Assembly: GCA_964462325.1 (NCBI GenBank)
Contig: CAYWYQ010000027.1
Coordinates: 1-10,285, forward strand
Direction of reading: 5' to 3'
DNA: 10,285 bases
DNA from: CAYFMS01 sp964462325
GTDB taxonomy: Bacteria; Patescibacteriota; Patescibacteriia; UBA9934
The notes beneath the pieces were generated by a model. The model worked only from the letters and a program-made list of their open reading frames with translations. It had not been told where the DNA came from and did no database searches. Shown here one piece after another: positions 1 to 6,010 of this stretch (positions are counted from its first letter, which is position 1; every line of letters begins with the position of its first letter). A program made the position numbers and the translations under genes.

Positions 1-5
1 ATCGC

Positions 6-146
6 AAGGTCGGTACCTCTGAAAGAGGTCCGTACCTTGAAACGGCGAGGATTCGTTGCTGAAAGAGAGGTCCGACTTCAATCAGCAGAGCTGATTCAGT
101 CGGCACCTCAGACTGGTCGCTCTCGAAAGGTACGTGCTTCTTGCGA
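6..146 (+). repeat. 141-bp structured repeat, copy 1
   Basis: This stretch matches 9438-9578 and 9786-9926 over 141 bases with no gaps and about seven substitutions. It is built from short palindromic modules such as GGTCGGTACC and GGTCCGTACC. It contains a long imperfect hairpin running from GAGGTCCGACTTCAATCAGC to GCTGATTCAGTCGGCACCTC. In this copy only, bases 1-8 (ATCGCAAG) are the exact reverse complement of 140-147 (CTTGCGAT), so it resembles a small element with terminal inverted repeats, cut by or starting at the window edge. It encodes no plausible protein. A related fragment, AGGTCGGACCTT, follows at 190-201. Confidence 0.85.
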
Positions 147-207
147 TCCGCCGTCGCTTTACTTCATAAAGCTATGGCTGGAGTGTGCGAGGTCGGACCT
201 TGAGCTG

Positions 208-277
208 ATATAAAAGAACCCCCGCGAGAACAGTGAATGCACCGTATGTGCATCCGCTGTTCTGCGGGGATTTTGTT
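208..277. terminator. Bidirectional intrinsic terminator
   Basis: A long hairpin spans about 220-269. The left arm CCCCGC-G-AGAACAG..AATGCAC pairs with GTGCAT..CTGTTCT-GCGGGG around a short loop. On the plus strand it is followed by TTTTGTT (271-277). On the minus strand it is followed by TTCTTTTATA (217-208). It begins 12 bases past the stop codon of the minus-strand gene ending at 282, so it most likely ends that transcript and also insulates it from the left. Confidence 0.85.
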
Positions 278-281
278 CGGT

Positions 282-1796
282 CTACTGGAAACGAACCGCT
301 TCGAAGGCGTAGGCCTTCGGACAGCCCGTCTTCTCCACGAAACTGCCGCCGACGTCTTGGTCAACGTCGAAGCACTTGCCGAGCATGTCGCTCGTCAAAG
401 CGCCACGCGCAACCCAGACCTGCTGGACATTACCAGCGCGGCAGATGACATGCGTGTCACCGTCGACGACGGCCTCCGCCCTGCACTCGTCCGTCCACGT
501 CGTTGCGGGCGCAGAGACGAGTGGGGCTTGGGGCACGGCTGCGGCAACGATCGGGTAGAACCACCCGATCAGACCCACGATCAAGGCGATAAGCGCCAAG
601 ATCAGGGCGGCCGGAATACCGATTCTTGCCCAGACAGGGAAGTCTGCTCGCGCAGCATTCCGTGCCTGAACGGCCGACGTATTGGCGGCCGTGCGATGTT
701 CGCGTGCCTGCCTCAACATGTCGGCGGTTGCCATGCGGTCGGCAATGGTCTGCCGCGCAGCTGCTCGAATCTCTTCGAGCAACTCTGCAGGAACGTCTCC
801 CACGCCGCCGTCTGCGGTTGCATGAGGCGCCGTGTCGTCATCCGGACCAGGAATTTCTTCCTGATTGCCGGTGTCGTCGGGATCAGGAATTTCTTCCTGA
901 TTGCCCGTATCGGCAGGACCAGCAATCGCCGGCTTCGGCGTGTTGATCGTGGGCGGAGCGGCGTCGGTCGAAGCTTGCGCATCACCTTGACGGTCCCCCC
1001 CTCCGTTGACCACAACGACCGTGACATCGGCAGATGCCTGCGCATTGGCACCATCACCACCGCTCGTCGACGTCGATGCAGATGTCTCGACATCCTCGTC
1101 ATCATCCACCCACTCCGCATCCGCGTGAGGCAGGTGATTGGGGTCGAGCATCGGCGGGCCATTCGTCGGGGTCGGGTCAGGCTCATCACCTTCGTCGTTC
1201 ACATCGGCTTTCCTGTCTGGAAAGTCGAAGTGTCGGACGATGGGATGGTCCTTCGCCTTTTTGAACCCCGGTGGGAGTTCATTGAAGATCAGCGTTTCAC
1301 GGCTGATCTCACCAGAGACAATCTTCTGCTTGACCTTGCTTTCAGTAAGCGCGGTCTCCGCATCAAGCGCGTCGGCACCGAGTTTCACTAGGAACACCTT
1401 TTCTTCTTCACTCATGGTATTCATGGTATTCTCCTCTTCCGTCTCGGTGGACGGAACGGTTTCTTGTCTGAGGTCCCCCGCATCATGCGAAGCACCATCA
1501 TCACTCACCTGACGTCCAACGATCTCATCGATCGCATCAAAGTCAGGGAATGACTCGTCCCCAACGGGATCTTCTTCCGCGACCTCTTCCTCGAGCTGCG
1601 CCACAAAATCGGGCGCTTTACGAGCAAGGTCGGCGAGCTTGATGTTCTTGCCATTGACCTGTACGGTCCATGACTCAAACACCTTACCAAATTCCTCGAA
1701 CTCACCGGTGCCATTTTTGGCAACAATGAGCAAGACATGGGAAGGGAATTCACCCTTTCCTGCCTTTCGCGCCGTTTGAAGCGCATATGTATTCAT
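282..1796 (-). CDS. Acidic single-pass membrane protein with Cys-containing C-terminal domain, unknown function
   Basis: I do not recognise the family of this 504-residue protein. An in-frame ATG exists upstream at 1904, but 1796 is preferred: GGAGGAGG lies about 7 bases before it and the promoter covers the upstream ATG. Residues 1-75 look globular. Residues 75-125 and about 210-345 are acidic, Pro/Gly/Ala/Thr-rich and probably disordered, with a 12-residue tandem repeat (TGNQEEIPDPDD, then TGNQEEIPGPDD). An Arg/Ala-rich helix (about 345-390) leads into a hydrophobic segment at 392-421. The last 83 residues carry four Cys (DEC, VIC, GKC, TGC) that could form two disulfides. Basic residues before the membrane segment suggest the N-terminus is inside and the Cys domain outside. 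The gene is visibly GC-richer than its neighbours, which suggests transfer. Coding is well supported; function is unknown. Confidence 0.85.
   Translation of the reverse strand: MNTYALQTARKAGKGEFPSHVLLIVAKNGTGEFEEFGKVFESWTVQVNGKNIKLADLARKAPDFVAQLEEEVAEEDPVGDESFPDFDAIDEIVGRQVSDDGASHDAGDLRQETVPSTETEEENTMNTMSEEEKVFLVKLGADALDAETALTESKVKQKIVSGEISRETLIFNELPPGFKKAKDHPIVRHFDFPDRKADVNDEGDEPDPTPTNGPPMLDPNHLPHADAEWVDDDEDVETSASTSTSGGDGANAQASADVTVVVVNGGGDRQGDAQASTDAAPPTINTPKPAIAGPADTGNQEEIPDPDDTGNQEEIPGPDDDTAPHATADGGVGDVPAELLEEIRAAARQTIADRMATADMLRQAREHRTAANTSAVQARNAARADFPVWARIGIPAALILALIALIVGLIGWFYPIVAAAVPQAPLVSAPATTWTDECRAEAVVDGDTHVICRAGNVQQVWVARGALTSDMLGKCFDVDQDVGGSFVEKTGCPKAYAFEAVRFQ
848..905 (-). repeat. 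In-frame 36-bp tandem repeat inside the acidic membrane protein
   Basis: The 22-base string from CAGGAATTTC to CTGATTGCC occurs at 848-869 and again at 884-905, a 36-base (12-codon) offset. In the protein this gives two GNQEEIP blocks within the acidic linker, so linker length may vary between strains. Confidence 0.8.
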
Positions 1797-1800
1797 GCTT

Positions 1801-1812
1801 CCTCCTCCAAAT
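1801..1812 (-). promoter_or_regulatory. Strong Shine-Dalgarno site deciding the start at 1796
   Basis: Read on the minus strand, TTGGAGGAGGAAGC precedes ATG at 1796, with GGAGGAGG about 7 bases away. This settles the start in favour of 1796 over the upstream in-frame ATG at 1904. It stands out because the core genes here lack such sites. Confidence 0.8.
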
Positions 1813-1875
1813 GCTTGTAAAAGATCATTACTGCCTCGTGAAAGGGAGTAATCCTGTAAATAGATCAGGCCAATA

Positions 1876-1904
1876 AATATAGCAAAAAATGGGCTTTTTG
1901 TCAA
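1876..1904 (-). promoter_or_regulatory. Sigma70-type promoter of the acidic membrane protein gene
   Basis: On the minus strand a perfect -35 TTGACA (1904-1899) is followed by a 17-base spacer and -10 TATATT (1881-1876). The predicted transcript starts near 1869 and has about 73 bases of leader before the SD and ATG at 1796. No other gene lies between, so the gene is probably transcribed on its own. Confidence 0.8.
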
Positions 1905-1926
1905 TCTGTAGAAAAATCAAAATAAA

Positions 1927-1949
1927 CAAAAAACCGCCAGTATAAGCGG
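1927..1949 (-). terminator. Probable intrinsic terminator after rplT
   Basis: On the minus strand, 17 bases after the rplT stop, CCGC-TTATACTG-GCGG forms a short stem followed directly by TTTTTTG. The stem is only 4-5 bp, so this is a modest terminator, but its position at the end of the infC-rpmI-rplT block fits. Confidence 0.55.
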
Positions 1950-1965
1950 ATCTTTGTAAAAAAGT

Positions 1966-2310
1966 TTATTTTGTTGTTTCTACAACTTTTGTGAAAACTT
2001 CTGGATGTTTTTCAGCAATAACCGCTAATACCTTTCGGTCAAGCTCGATATTGGCTTGTTTTAGCGCATTAATCAATTGAGAATACGTTGTTTCATTTGC
2101 GCGTGCCGCTGCATTAATCTTGATATTCCAAAGCTTTCGCATGTCGCGCTTCTTTCGTTTTCGATCACGATATGCATGCGCTCCAGCTTTAAGCATGGCA
2201 GGACGTGCAAGACGGATCTTACTTTTTCGTCCCCATTTGTACCCCTTTACCTTCGAAAGAAGGTTTCGGCGACGTTTTGTGTGTTGTGTTCCTCGTTTTA
2301 CTCTCGGCAT
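1966..2310 (-). CDS. rplT: Large ribosomal subunit protein bL20
   Basis: This 114-residue basic protein is bL20, which binds 23S rRNA early in 50S assembly and in several bacteria represses its own operon. It shows the family hallmarks: an MPRVKRG start, a long basic N-terminal helix (residues 1-60, with GYKWGRKSKIRLARPAMLKAGAHAYRDRKRKKRD), then the globular half with LWIKINAAAR-like LWNIKINAAARAN and YSQLINALKQANIELDRKVLA. Its length is normal. The ATG at 2310 has no SD before it. It is the last gene of the infC-rpmI-rplT set, but 217 bases of repeat-containing sequence separate it from rpmI, more than usual. Whether bL20 autoregulation operates here cannot be judged by eye. Confidence 0.98.
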   Translation of the reverse strand: MPRVKRGTQHTKRRRNLLSKVKGYKWGRKSKIRLARPAMLKAGAHAYRDRKRKKRDMRKLWNIKINAAARANETTYSQLINALKQANIELDRKVLAVIAEKHPEVFTKVVETTK

Positions 2311-2318
2311 ATAATAAT

Positions 2319-2365
2319 AATTAACTTGTTATTTCGACGATCTATCACTTCAAAACTGCATTCCT
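2319..2365. repeat. 47-bp direct repeat, first copy (rpmI-rplT gap)
   Basis: Bases 2319-2365 recur at 2450-2496 with a single mismatch (CTGCATT against CTACATT), an offset of 131 bases. The repeat includes the GATCTATC box that opens the dispersed hairpin element. The gap therefore holds one full element and the start of a second in tandem. Confidence 0.9.
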
Positions 2366-2449
2366 TGCTCACCGTACTTTTTCAGTACGTGTCGCTTCGT
2401 CAGTTGTTTTTTAGCGATATCTCATTCAAACTAACGGCGTTACTTGCAA
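2339..2449 (+). repeat. Dispersed hairpin element, copy A
   Basis: One of five diverged copies of an intergenic element (others near 3889, 8871, 8994 and 9120). It opens with GATCTATC. Twenty-seven bases later comes TGCTCACCGTACTTTTTCAG, in which CGTAC (2373-2377) pairs with GTACG (2385-2389), and later GCGATATCTCATTCAAACT. Copies B and C keep the same 27-base distance from GATCTATC to the hairpin block. It fills the gap between rpmI and rplT and would be transcribed within that mRNA in antisense orientation. Confidence 0.75.
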
Positions 2450-2496
2450 AATTAACTTGTTATTTCGACGATCTATCACTTCAAAACTACATTCCT
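2450..2496. repeat. 47-bp direct repeat, second copy
   Basis: This is the second copy of the block at 2319-2365, with one mismatch. It stops a few bases after ATTCCT, before the hairpin part of the element, so the second unit looks truncated. Confidence 0.9.
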
Positions 2497-2527
2497 CGTC
2501 ATCAAAATAATTCAGTATAATGAAGGT

Positions 2528-2731
2528 TTATTTTACTCTTGTGTAAGGAAGTAGGTTACTTATCGTTTTTCGCACACCTTCAGGTACTTGAAGATCACGT
2601 CGTTTATTTCGACGTACTTTTCCAGACTCTTTTCCATTAAAGTGGTCTTGTCCAGCCTTTCGTTTTATTGCTTTTCCTCCCTTGGTGATTTTTACACGTT
2701 TAGAGAGTGCTTTGTAAGTCTTGAGCTTCAT
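2528..2731 (-). CDS. rpmI: Large ribosomal subunit protein bL35
   Basis: This 67-residue, strongly basic protein is bL35 of the 50S subunit. It has the family pattern: MKLKTYKALSKRVKITKGGKAIKRKAGQDH near the start, with the usual KT..A..KR.K.T..GK..R.K.G..H arrangement, a Lys/Arg-rich middle (KVRRNKRRDLQVP) and a C-terminal segment ending near LLPY. Its length is normal. The ATG at 2731 has no SD. It lies 53 bases after infC on the same strand, the standard order infC-rpmI-rplT, and is probably cotranscribed with infC. Confidence 0.97.
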   Translation of the reverse strand: MKLKTYKALSKRVKITKGGKAIKRKAGQDHFNGKESGKVRRNKRRDLQVPEGVRKTISNLLPYTRVK

Positions 2732-2784
2732 AATGTGAATTCGGGCGTAGTTTACGTAAAAATATCGATTTCGTCAAGTAGGTA

Positions 2785-3333
2785 CTATGAAGTACGAGCA
2801 ATAATAGCATGCATGCGATTTCCAGCGGATTTGATAGGTGATTCAACACGTACAGGACATGTTTCATTCAATGATGCTATAAATTCGTTTATCGTCTTGC
2901 GTGCACGATCTCGAAATGCTTTTTCACGTCCACGAAGCATCATTTCAATACGTACTTTATTTCCCTTTTCAAGGAATTTTAATGCCTGCTTACGACGAAC
3001 AGCTAAGTCATTCGTTCCAATTCGCATGGAAAGACGAATACCTTTCACTTCAACTTCTTTTGAAGCAGCACGTTGCTTTTTGGCCTCCTTCTCTTTTTGA
3101 TACTTGAAAGAGCCATAGTCCATAATTTTACAAACAGGTGGATTCGCCTTTGGAGATACTTCGATGAGATCCAATCCTTGTTCACGTGCAAGGTCAATTG
3201 CTTTTTCAATGGGCATTACATCTGCTCCACCGTCAAAAACAACACGAACTTCTTCGGCCGTGATTTTTTCATTTGCCTTAAATTTTGGAATATCGAATTT
3301 AGGTTTTCGATGTCTGTGTCTGTGAATCCGCAT
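2785..3333 (-). CDS. infC: Translation initiation factor IF-3
   Basis: This 182-residue protein is IF-3, which binds the 30S subunit, keeps 50S away and proofreads start-codon/initiator-tRNA pairing. The N-terminal domain (about 18-88) includes NEKITAEEVRVV and the signature PPVCKIMDYGSFKYQKEKEAKK (65-86). The C-terminal domain (about 95-178) starts at VKGIRLSMRIGTNDL and includes KFLEKGNKVRIEMMLRGRE. The His/Arg/Lys-rich leader (residues 2-12) is somewhat unusual. The start is a plain ATG at 3333, not the AUU known from Escherichia coli infC. A TATAAT on the coding strand ends 7 bases before this ATG, so the mRNA may be leaderless. The gene lies 99 bases downstream of ssrA on the same strand. 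Confidence 0.97.
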   Translation of the reverse strand: MRIHRHRHRKPKFDIPKFKANEKITAEEVRVVFDGGADVMPIEKAIDLAREQGLDLIEVSPKANPPVCKIMDYGSFKYQKEKEAKKQRAASKEVEVKGIRLSMRIGTNDLAVRRKQALKFLEKGNKVRIEMMLRGREKAFRDRARKTINEFIASLNETCPVRVESPIKSAGNRMHAIIARTS

Positions 3334-3340
3334 TGTGATG

Positions 3341-3346
3341 ATTATA
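3341..3346 (-). promoter_or_regulatory. Likely -10 box of infC (leaderless arrangement)
   Basis: A perfect TATAAT on the minus strand (3346-3341) ends seven bases before the infC ATG. The expected transcription start would fall on or next to the ATG. I see no good -35 at normal spacing, so the call rests on the -10 alone. Confidence 0.5.
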
Positions 3347-3432
3347 TTTAGGCTTATTTAAATTCGTCGCACTGTATGCTCCATTGACAATGCATGTCAT
3401 GGTTTGCCATTCGTAGCACAAAGCGCGAAGAA

Positions 3433-3819
3433 TGGTGGACCTGGGGAGAATTGAACTCCCGTCTGGTACAGAGCTTTCCAAAGAATGGTTTACAAGTATA
3501 TCTCACTTCTATTGCATCCTATTCTTAAAGTGAGAAAAAAGAATGAGATGTTTCCGTACAAACCTTACTCATCTATTTACGGAAAATAGATGCAGCATCC
3601 TATTGTATATAACACCCATGACCTTGCTTTATAGGAAAAACAAGATGGATGGCTACCAGCACAGTGTTAGGCGGTAGCGAATGCAGGTAGATTCATTCGA
3701 ATCAACCCACGTGAAGATGTGTTTGCGTTTATTCTTCTTGCATCTGTTTTTACTGAGTGTATGCAACTCAGACTTGATTCTTTGAAAGAGCGGTTCTGCC
3801 ATCGATTCCTGGCAGGCCC
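3433..3819 (-). ncRNA. ssrA: Transfer-messenger RNA (tmRNA)
   Basis: This 387-nt RNA rescues stalled ribosomes together with SmpB. The 5' end GGGCCTG (3819-3813) pairs with CAGGTCC just before the terminal ACCA (3' end 3433), as in other tmRNAs (GGGGCUG/CAGCUCC in E. coli). The T arm reads GGGAG-TTCAATT-CTCCC. The mRNA-like part resumes at GCA (3726-3724), preceded by AATAAAC, and encodes ANTSSRGLIRMNLPAFATA before TAA (3669-3667). Three H-type pseudoknots are visible. PK1 lies upstream of the tag: CTGAG/CTCAG (3771-3753) interlocked with TTGCAT/ATGCAA (3766-3738). Two lie downstream: TTTCCGTA/TACGGAAA interlocked with CATCTATTT/AAATAGATG (3551-3592), and TCTCACTT/AAGTGAGA interlocked with ATTCTT/AAGAAT (3501-3544). 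A stem GCTACC/GGTAGC spans the tag end. It is flanked by smpB and infC on the same strand. Confidence 0.96.
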
Positions 3820-3863
3820 CCACACTATTTTTATCGTGACAAAAATAGTGTGGGGGCAGGCCC
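3811..3863. repeat. Palindrome flanked by a 9-bp direct duplication at the tmRNA 5' end
   Basis: CCCCCACACTATTTTT (3817-3832) and AAAAATAGTGTGGGGG (3841-3856) form a perfect 16-bp inverted repeat with an 8-base loop. The 9-mer GGCAGGCCC occurs at 3811-3819 and again at 3855-3863. Its complement, GGGCCTGCC, is the first nine bases of tmRNA. The layout resembles a 35-base hairpin inserted with duplication of its target. No T-run follows on either strand, so it is not a normal terminator. Confidence 0.8.
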
Positions 3864-3888
3864 ATCTTAAACTCATGACTATTTTTGC

Positions 3889-4000
3889 GATCTATCGTTT
3901 CCATTCTTCTTCATTGTCCTCATCGCACCTTCCTTTCAGTGCGTCTGCGGAATGACTTGAATGTCAACGATATCTCATCAAAACTAGTACATTCATTGTT
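3889..4000 (+). repeat. Dispersed hairpin element, copy B (ssrA-smpB gap)
   Basis: GATCTATC (3889-3896) is followed 27 bases later by GTCCTCATCGCACCTTCC. The stem is CGCAC (3924-3928) with GTGCG (3939-3943), a compensatory change from CGTAC/GTACG of copies A and D. Then come TCTGCGGAA and CGATATCTCATCAAAACT, matching copy A. Apart from this element and the palindrome at 3817-3856, the 256-base gap between ssrA and smpB holds no gene. I could not identify a convincing ssrA promoter in it. Confidence 0.75.
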
Positions 4001-4075
4001 CATATAACCCACATGGATCATATTGCGCAAATAAGCGCATGCTTCAAATCATTTTAAATCATTTTCAGCATTCAC

Positions 4076-4534
4076 CTAATTACTGTAACGAGTACGTTTC
4101 ATTTCTTCACGCATTCGACGTTCTACGTCACGTTTTTTGATCGTATCACGCTTTTCAAATTCCTTTTTTCCGCGTGCTACACCGAAAGAAAGTTTTACTA
4201 AATCGCCCTTAGTATATACACGAATTGGTACAATTGTCAATCCTTGCGCATCCTTTTTCCCAATTAAATGTTTGAGTTCACGGCGATGCACGAGGACTTT
4301 TCTATTACGCGTAGGTACATAATCTTCCTGCGCTCCTGCTGGAGCATATTTCCCTATGAACATGTTTTTAATCCAAAGCTCATTCTTCTCTATACTTAAA
4401 AAAGCTCCCTTAAGCTGCGCATGTCCTTTTTTTATGGATTTAACTTCAGCGCCGGTGAGTACTAAACCACCCTCGTATTCCTCGAGGATTTCATAATTTC
4501 GCTTTGCTTGTTTATTCACTGCAAGAATCGCCAT
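4076..4534 (-). CDS. smpB: SsrA-binding protein SmpB
   Basis: This 152-residue basic protein is SmpB, which binds the tRNA-like domain of tmRNA and brings it to ribosomes stalled on broken mRNAs. Family motifs are clear: an N-terminal NKQAKRNYEI, GLVLTGAEVKSIKKG (23-37), the conserved AFLSIEKNELWIKNMFI strand region, TRNRKVLVHRREL (75-87), and KGDLVKLSFGVARGKKEFEKRD (109-130). It ends with the basic tail IKKRDVERRMREEMKRTR that enters the mRNA channel. Its length is usual. The ATG at 4534 has no SD. A CATAAT -10-like box lies about 12 bases before it, so the leader would be only a few bases. Its RNA partner ssrA is next downstream on the same strand. Confidence 0.98.
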   Translation of the reverse strand: MAILAVNKQAKRNYEILEEYEGGLVLTGAEVKSIKKGHAQLKGAFLSIEKNELWIKNMFIGKYAPAGAQEDYVPTRNRKVLVHRRELKHLIGKKDAQGLTIVPIRVYTKGDLVKLSFGVARGKKEFEKRDTIKKRDVERRMREEMKRTRYSN

Positions 4535-4545
4535 ACGATAGCGCT

Positions 4546-4558
4546 ATTATGCTATAAT
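4546..4558. promoter_or_regulatory. Overlapping divergent promoters of smpB and the AI-2E transporter gene
   Basis: The two genes start only 33 bases apart. On the plus strand, TGC-TATAAT (4550-4558) is a perfect extended -10 ending nine bases before the ATG at 4568, giving a leader of about 2-4 bases. On the minus strand, CATAAT (4551-4546) serves smpB. The two boxes share bases, so polymerase binding at one may exclude the other. No consensus -35 is evident for either. Confidence 0.6.
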
Positions 4559-4567
4559 TTTAACTAT

Positions 4568-5632
4568 ATGAGAAGTGGTAAAGGGTCTACCGAATCTAAA
4601 ACAATATCTATCCGGATCTCTACGGGGACATTATTACGGGTTTTATTTGTTGCTGTATCGGTATATGTACTTATTTTCCTAAAGGAAATCGTCTTTATTA
4701 TTATTGCGGCAGCACTACTTGCGGCGGTCATTGATCCTTTTGCAGATAGATTAAAGAAATATAAAATACCGCGTGGTATTTCTGTTTTGCTCATTTATCT
4801 TATTTCTTTTGGTGTACTTGCATCTGCCTTTCTCCTGATTATGCCAGAGGTGCTTGCGCAATTGAAACAGCTTTATGTTGAATACTTTCCATTCTTTGGA
4901 CAATTGATCCCAGAAGACTCTACCGTTCTTCGTAATTTGGTCGGAAATGGCGAATTGTTCACACAAGATATTCAAACGCTCATTAATGCAATATCCACAA
5001 CAGATTTTTCAACATCCTACTCGCAGTTAATTGAATTTTTACGTGGGGCAATTGATATTGTAGCCGCATTCGCCCTTACATTGCTCCTATCATTTTACAT
5101 GGTAGTTGAGGAAGGAGCGATGAAAAAGGCGCTTATTTTCGTCACACCGAATCGGCACAAGGATTTAATTTGGAAGGTTGCAAGAAAAGTTAAAGTCAAT
5201 GCAGGGCAGTGGATGAGGGGACAATTACTTCTTATGTTGATTGTGAGTGTTTTGGTTTATATAGGTCTTGTGATTTTACAAGTGCCTTTTGCTCCGGCGC
5301 TTGCTTTCCTCGCTGGATTATTAGAAATTATCATTTTCATCGGTCCATTCCTATCTGTGATTCCAGCCGCGATTATTGGATTCTCCATTTCACCTGTTAT
5401 TGGAGGATTAGTTCTTGCGCTTTATTTCATTATTCAACAAATTGAAGCGGATGTTTTGACACCAAAAATCATGCAAAAAGCGATTGGTATGAATCCGGTT
5501 GTGAGTATTGTTGCGGTCATGATAGGGTTTGAGATAGGGGGCGTTATTGGTGCAATCTTGTCTATCCCACTTGCGATGATTGCAGGGATAGCTCTTCGTG
5601 AATGGTTTGCAGCAAAAGAAAAACAGAAATAA
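4568..5632 (+). CDS. AI-2E family transporter (PerM/YdiK/TqsA type)
   Basis: This 354-residue polytopic membrane protein matches the AI-2E transporter family (UPF0118/PerM). Two hydrophobic segments lie at about 22-55 (LLRVLFVAVSVYVLIFL, IVFIIIAAALLAAVI), followed by DPFADRLKKYKIPRG, a third at 71-92, then an extracytoplasmic helical stretch to about 160. The conserved C-terminal half has FALTLLLSFYMVVEEG, GQWMRGQLLLMLIV, the IGPFLSVIPA motif near 259-268, a QQIEADVLTPKIM segment (about 289-302) and glycine-rich helices to the end. Members export diverse small molecules or act as antiporters, and the substrate here cannot be told. An ATG at 4508 in frame lies inside smpB. 4568 is preferred because it directly follows a strong extended -10 box. 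First gene of the operon. Confidence 0.92.
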   Translation: MRSGKGSTESKTISIRISTGTLLRVLFVAVSVYVLIFLKEIVFIIIAAALLAAVIDPFADRLKKYKIPRGISVLLIYLISFGVLASAFLLIMPEVLAQLKQLYVEYFPFFGQLIPEDSTVLRNLVGNGELFTQDIQTLINAISTTDFSTSYSQLIEFLRGAIDIVAAFALTLLLSFYMVVEEGAMKKALIFVTPNRHKDLIWKVARKVKVNAGQWMRGQLLLMLIVSVLVYIGLVILQVPFAPALAFLAGLLEIIIFIGPFLSVIPAAIIGFSISPVIGGLVLALYFIIQQIEADVLTPKIMQKAIGMNPVVSIVAVMIGFEIGGVIGAILSIPLAMIAGIALREWFAAKEKQK

Positions 5633-5634
5633 GT

Positions 5635-6000
5635 ATGAAACAGCATTACCGAACATGGTTTCCTTATATGTTGATCGGCCTGACCGTCATTCTTTCTCTT
5701 GGGGTTATTTTATGGGTAAAGCATAAAATGGAAGAACCTACGTTAACGCCGGCAGTGCAGCAAATAGAGGCACCTACCGTAGAAGAATATCAGGCAGAAA
5801 TCATAAAAATCCTTGATGAATATTCTATACAGGAAAAGAGAATGGAAGTATATAATGCTTTATTTGGACTGACGGTACCTTCCGAGATGCGGGCAGTGCA
5901 TATTGAACTTGTGCTATTGTTTGATGATGCGAGTGATACGCCTGCATCGGTAAAGGCAGGATTGAATGATCTTGCGATAGAGTACCCTTGGATTCCTTAA
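5635..6000 (+). CDS. Small single-pass membrane protein, unknown function
   Basis: I do not recognise this 121-residue protein. An uncleaved N-terminal anchor lies at about 10-28 (PYMLIGLTVILSLGVILWV), preceded by two basic residues. After the anchor come KHKMEEPTLTP, a Pro/Glu-containing linker, and a soluble helical domain (about 48-121: VEEYQAEIIKILDEYSIQEK, VPSEMRAVHIELVLLFDDA) that should face outward. The domain has no Cys. The ATG at 5635 starts two bases after the transporter stop and has no SD, so translation is probably coupled. The alternative upstream ATG at 5602 lies within the transporter gene. Its position suggests a role with the transporter or with the PDZ protein two genes on, but that is inference. 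Confidence 0.8.
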   Translation: MKQHYRTWFPYMLIGLTVILSLGVILWVKHKMEEPTLTPAVQQIEAPTVEEYQAEIIKILDEYSIQEKRMEVYNALFGLTVPSEMRAVHIELVLLFDDASDTPASVKAGLNDLAIEYPWIP

Positions 6001-6010
6001 TTTTGATTAC

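Noticed and set aside
237..1391. Long plus-strand open frame of 384 codons opposite the GC-rich gene
   Set aside because: It is Arg-rich and low-complexity, starts inside the terminator hairpin and has no SD or promoter. The minus-strand frame has a promoter, SD, membrane segment and terminator, so this is its GC-driven shadow.
3817..3856. Palindrome beside ssrA as an intrinsic terminator
   Set aside because: No T-run follows the stem on either strand, and on the minus strand it would stop transcription just before tmRNA.
3653..3904. Overlapping minus-strand open frames across 3653-3904
   Set aside because: They lie inside ssrA. The only meaningful coding part there is the tag frame 3726-3667.
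4023..4040. TGCGC/GCGCA hairpin after smpB as a terminator
   Set aside because: The stem is short and no T-run follows on the minus strand.
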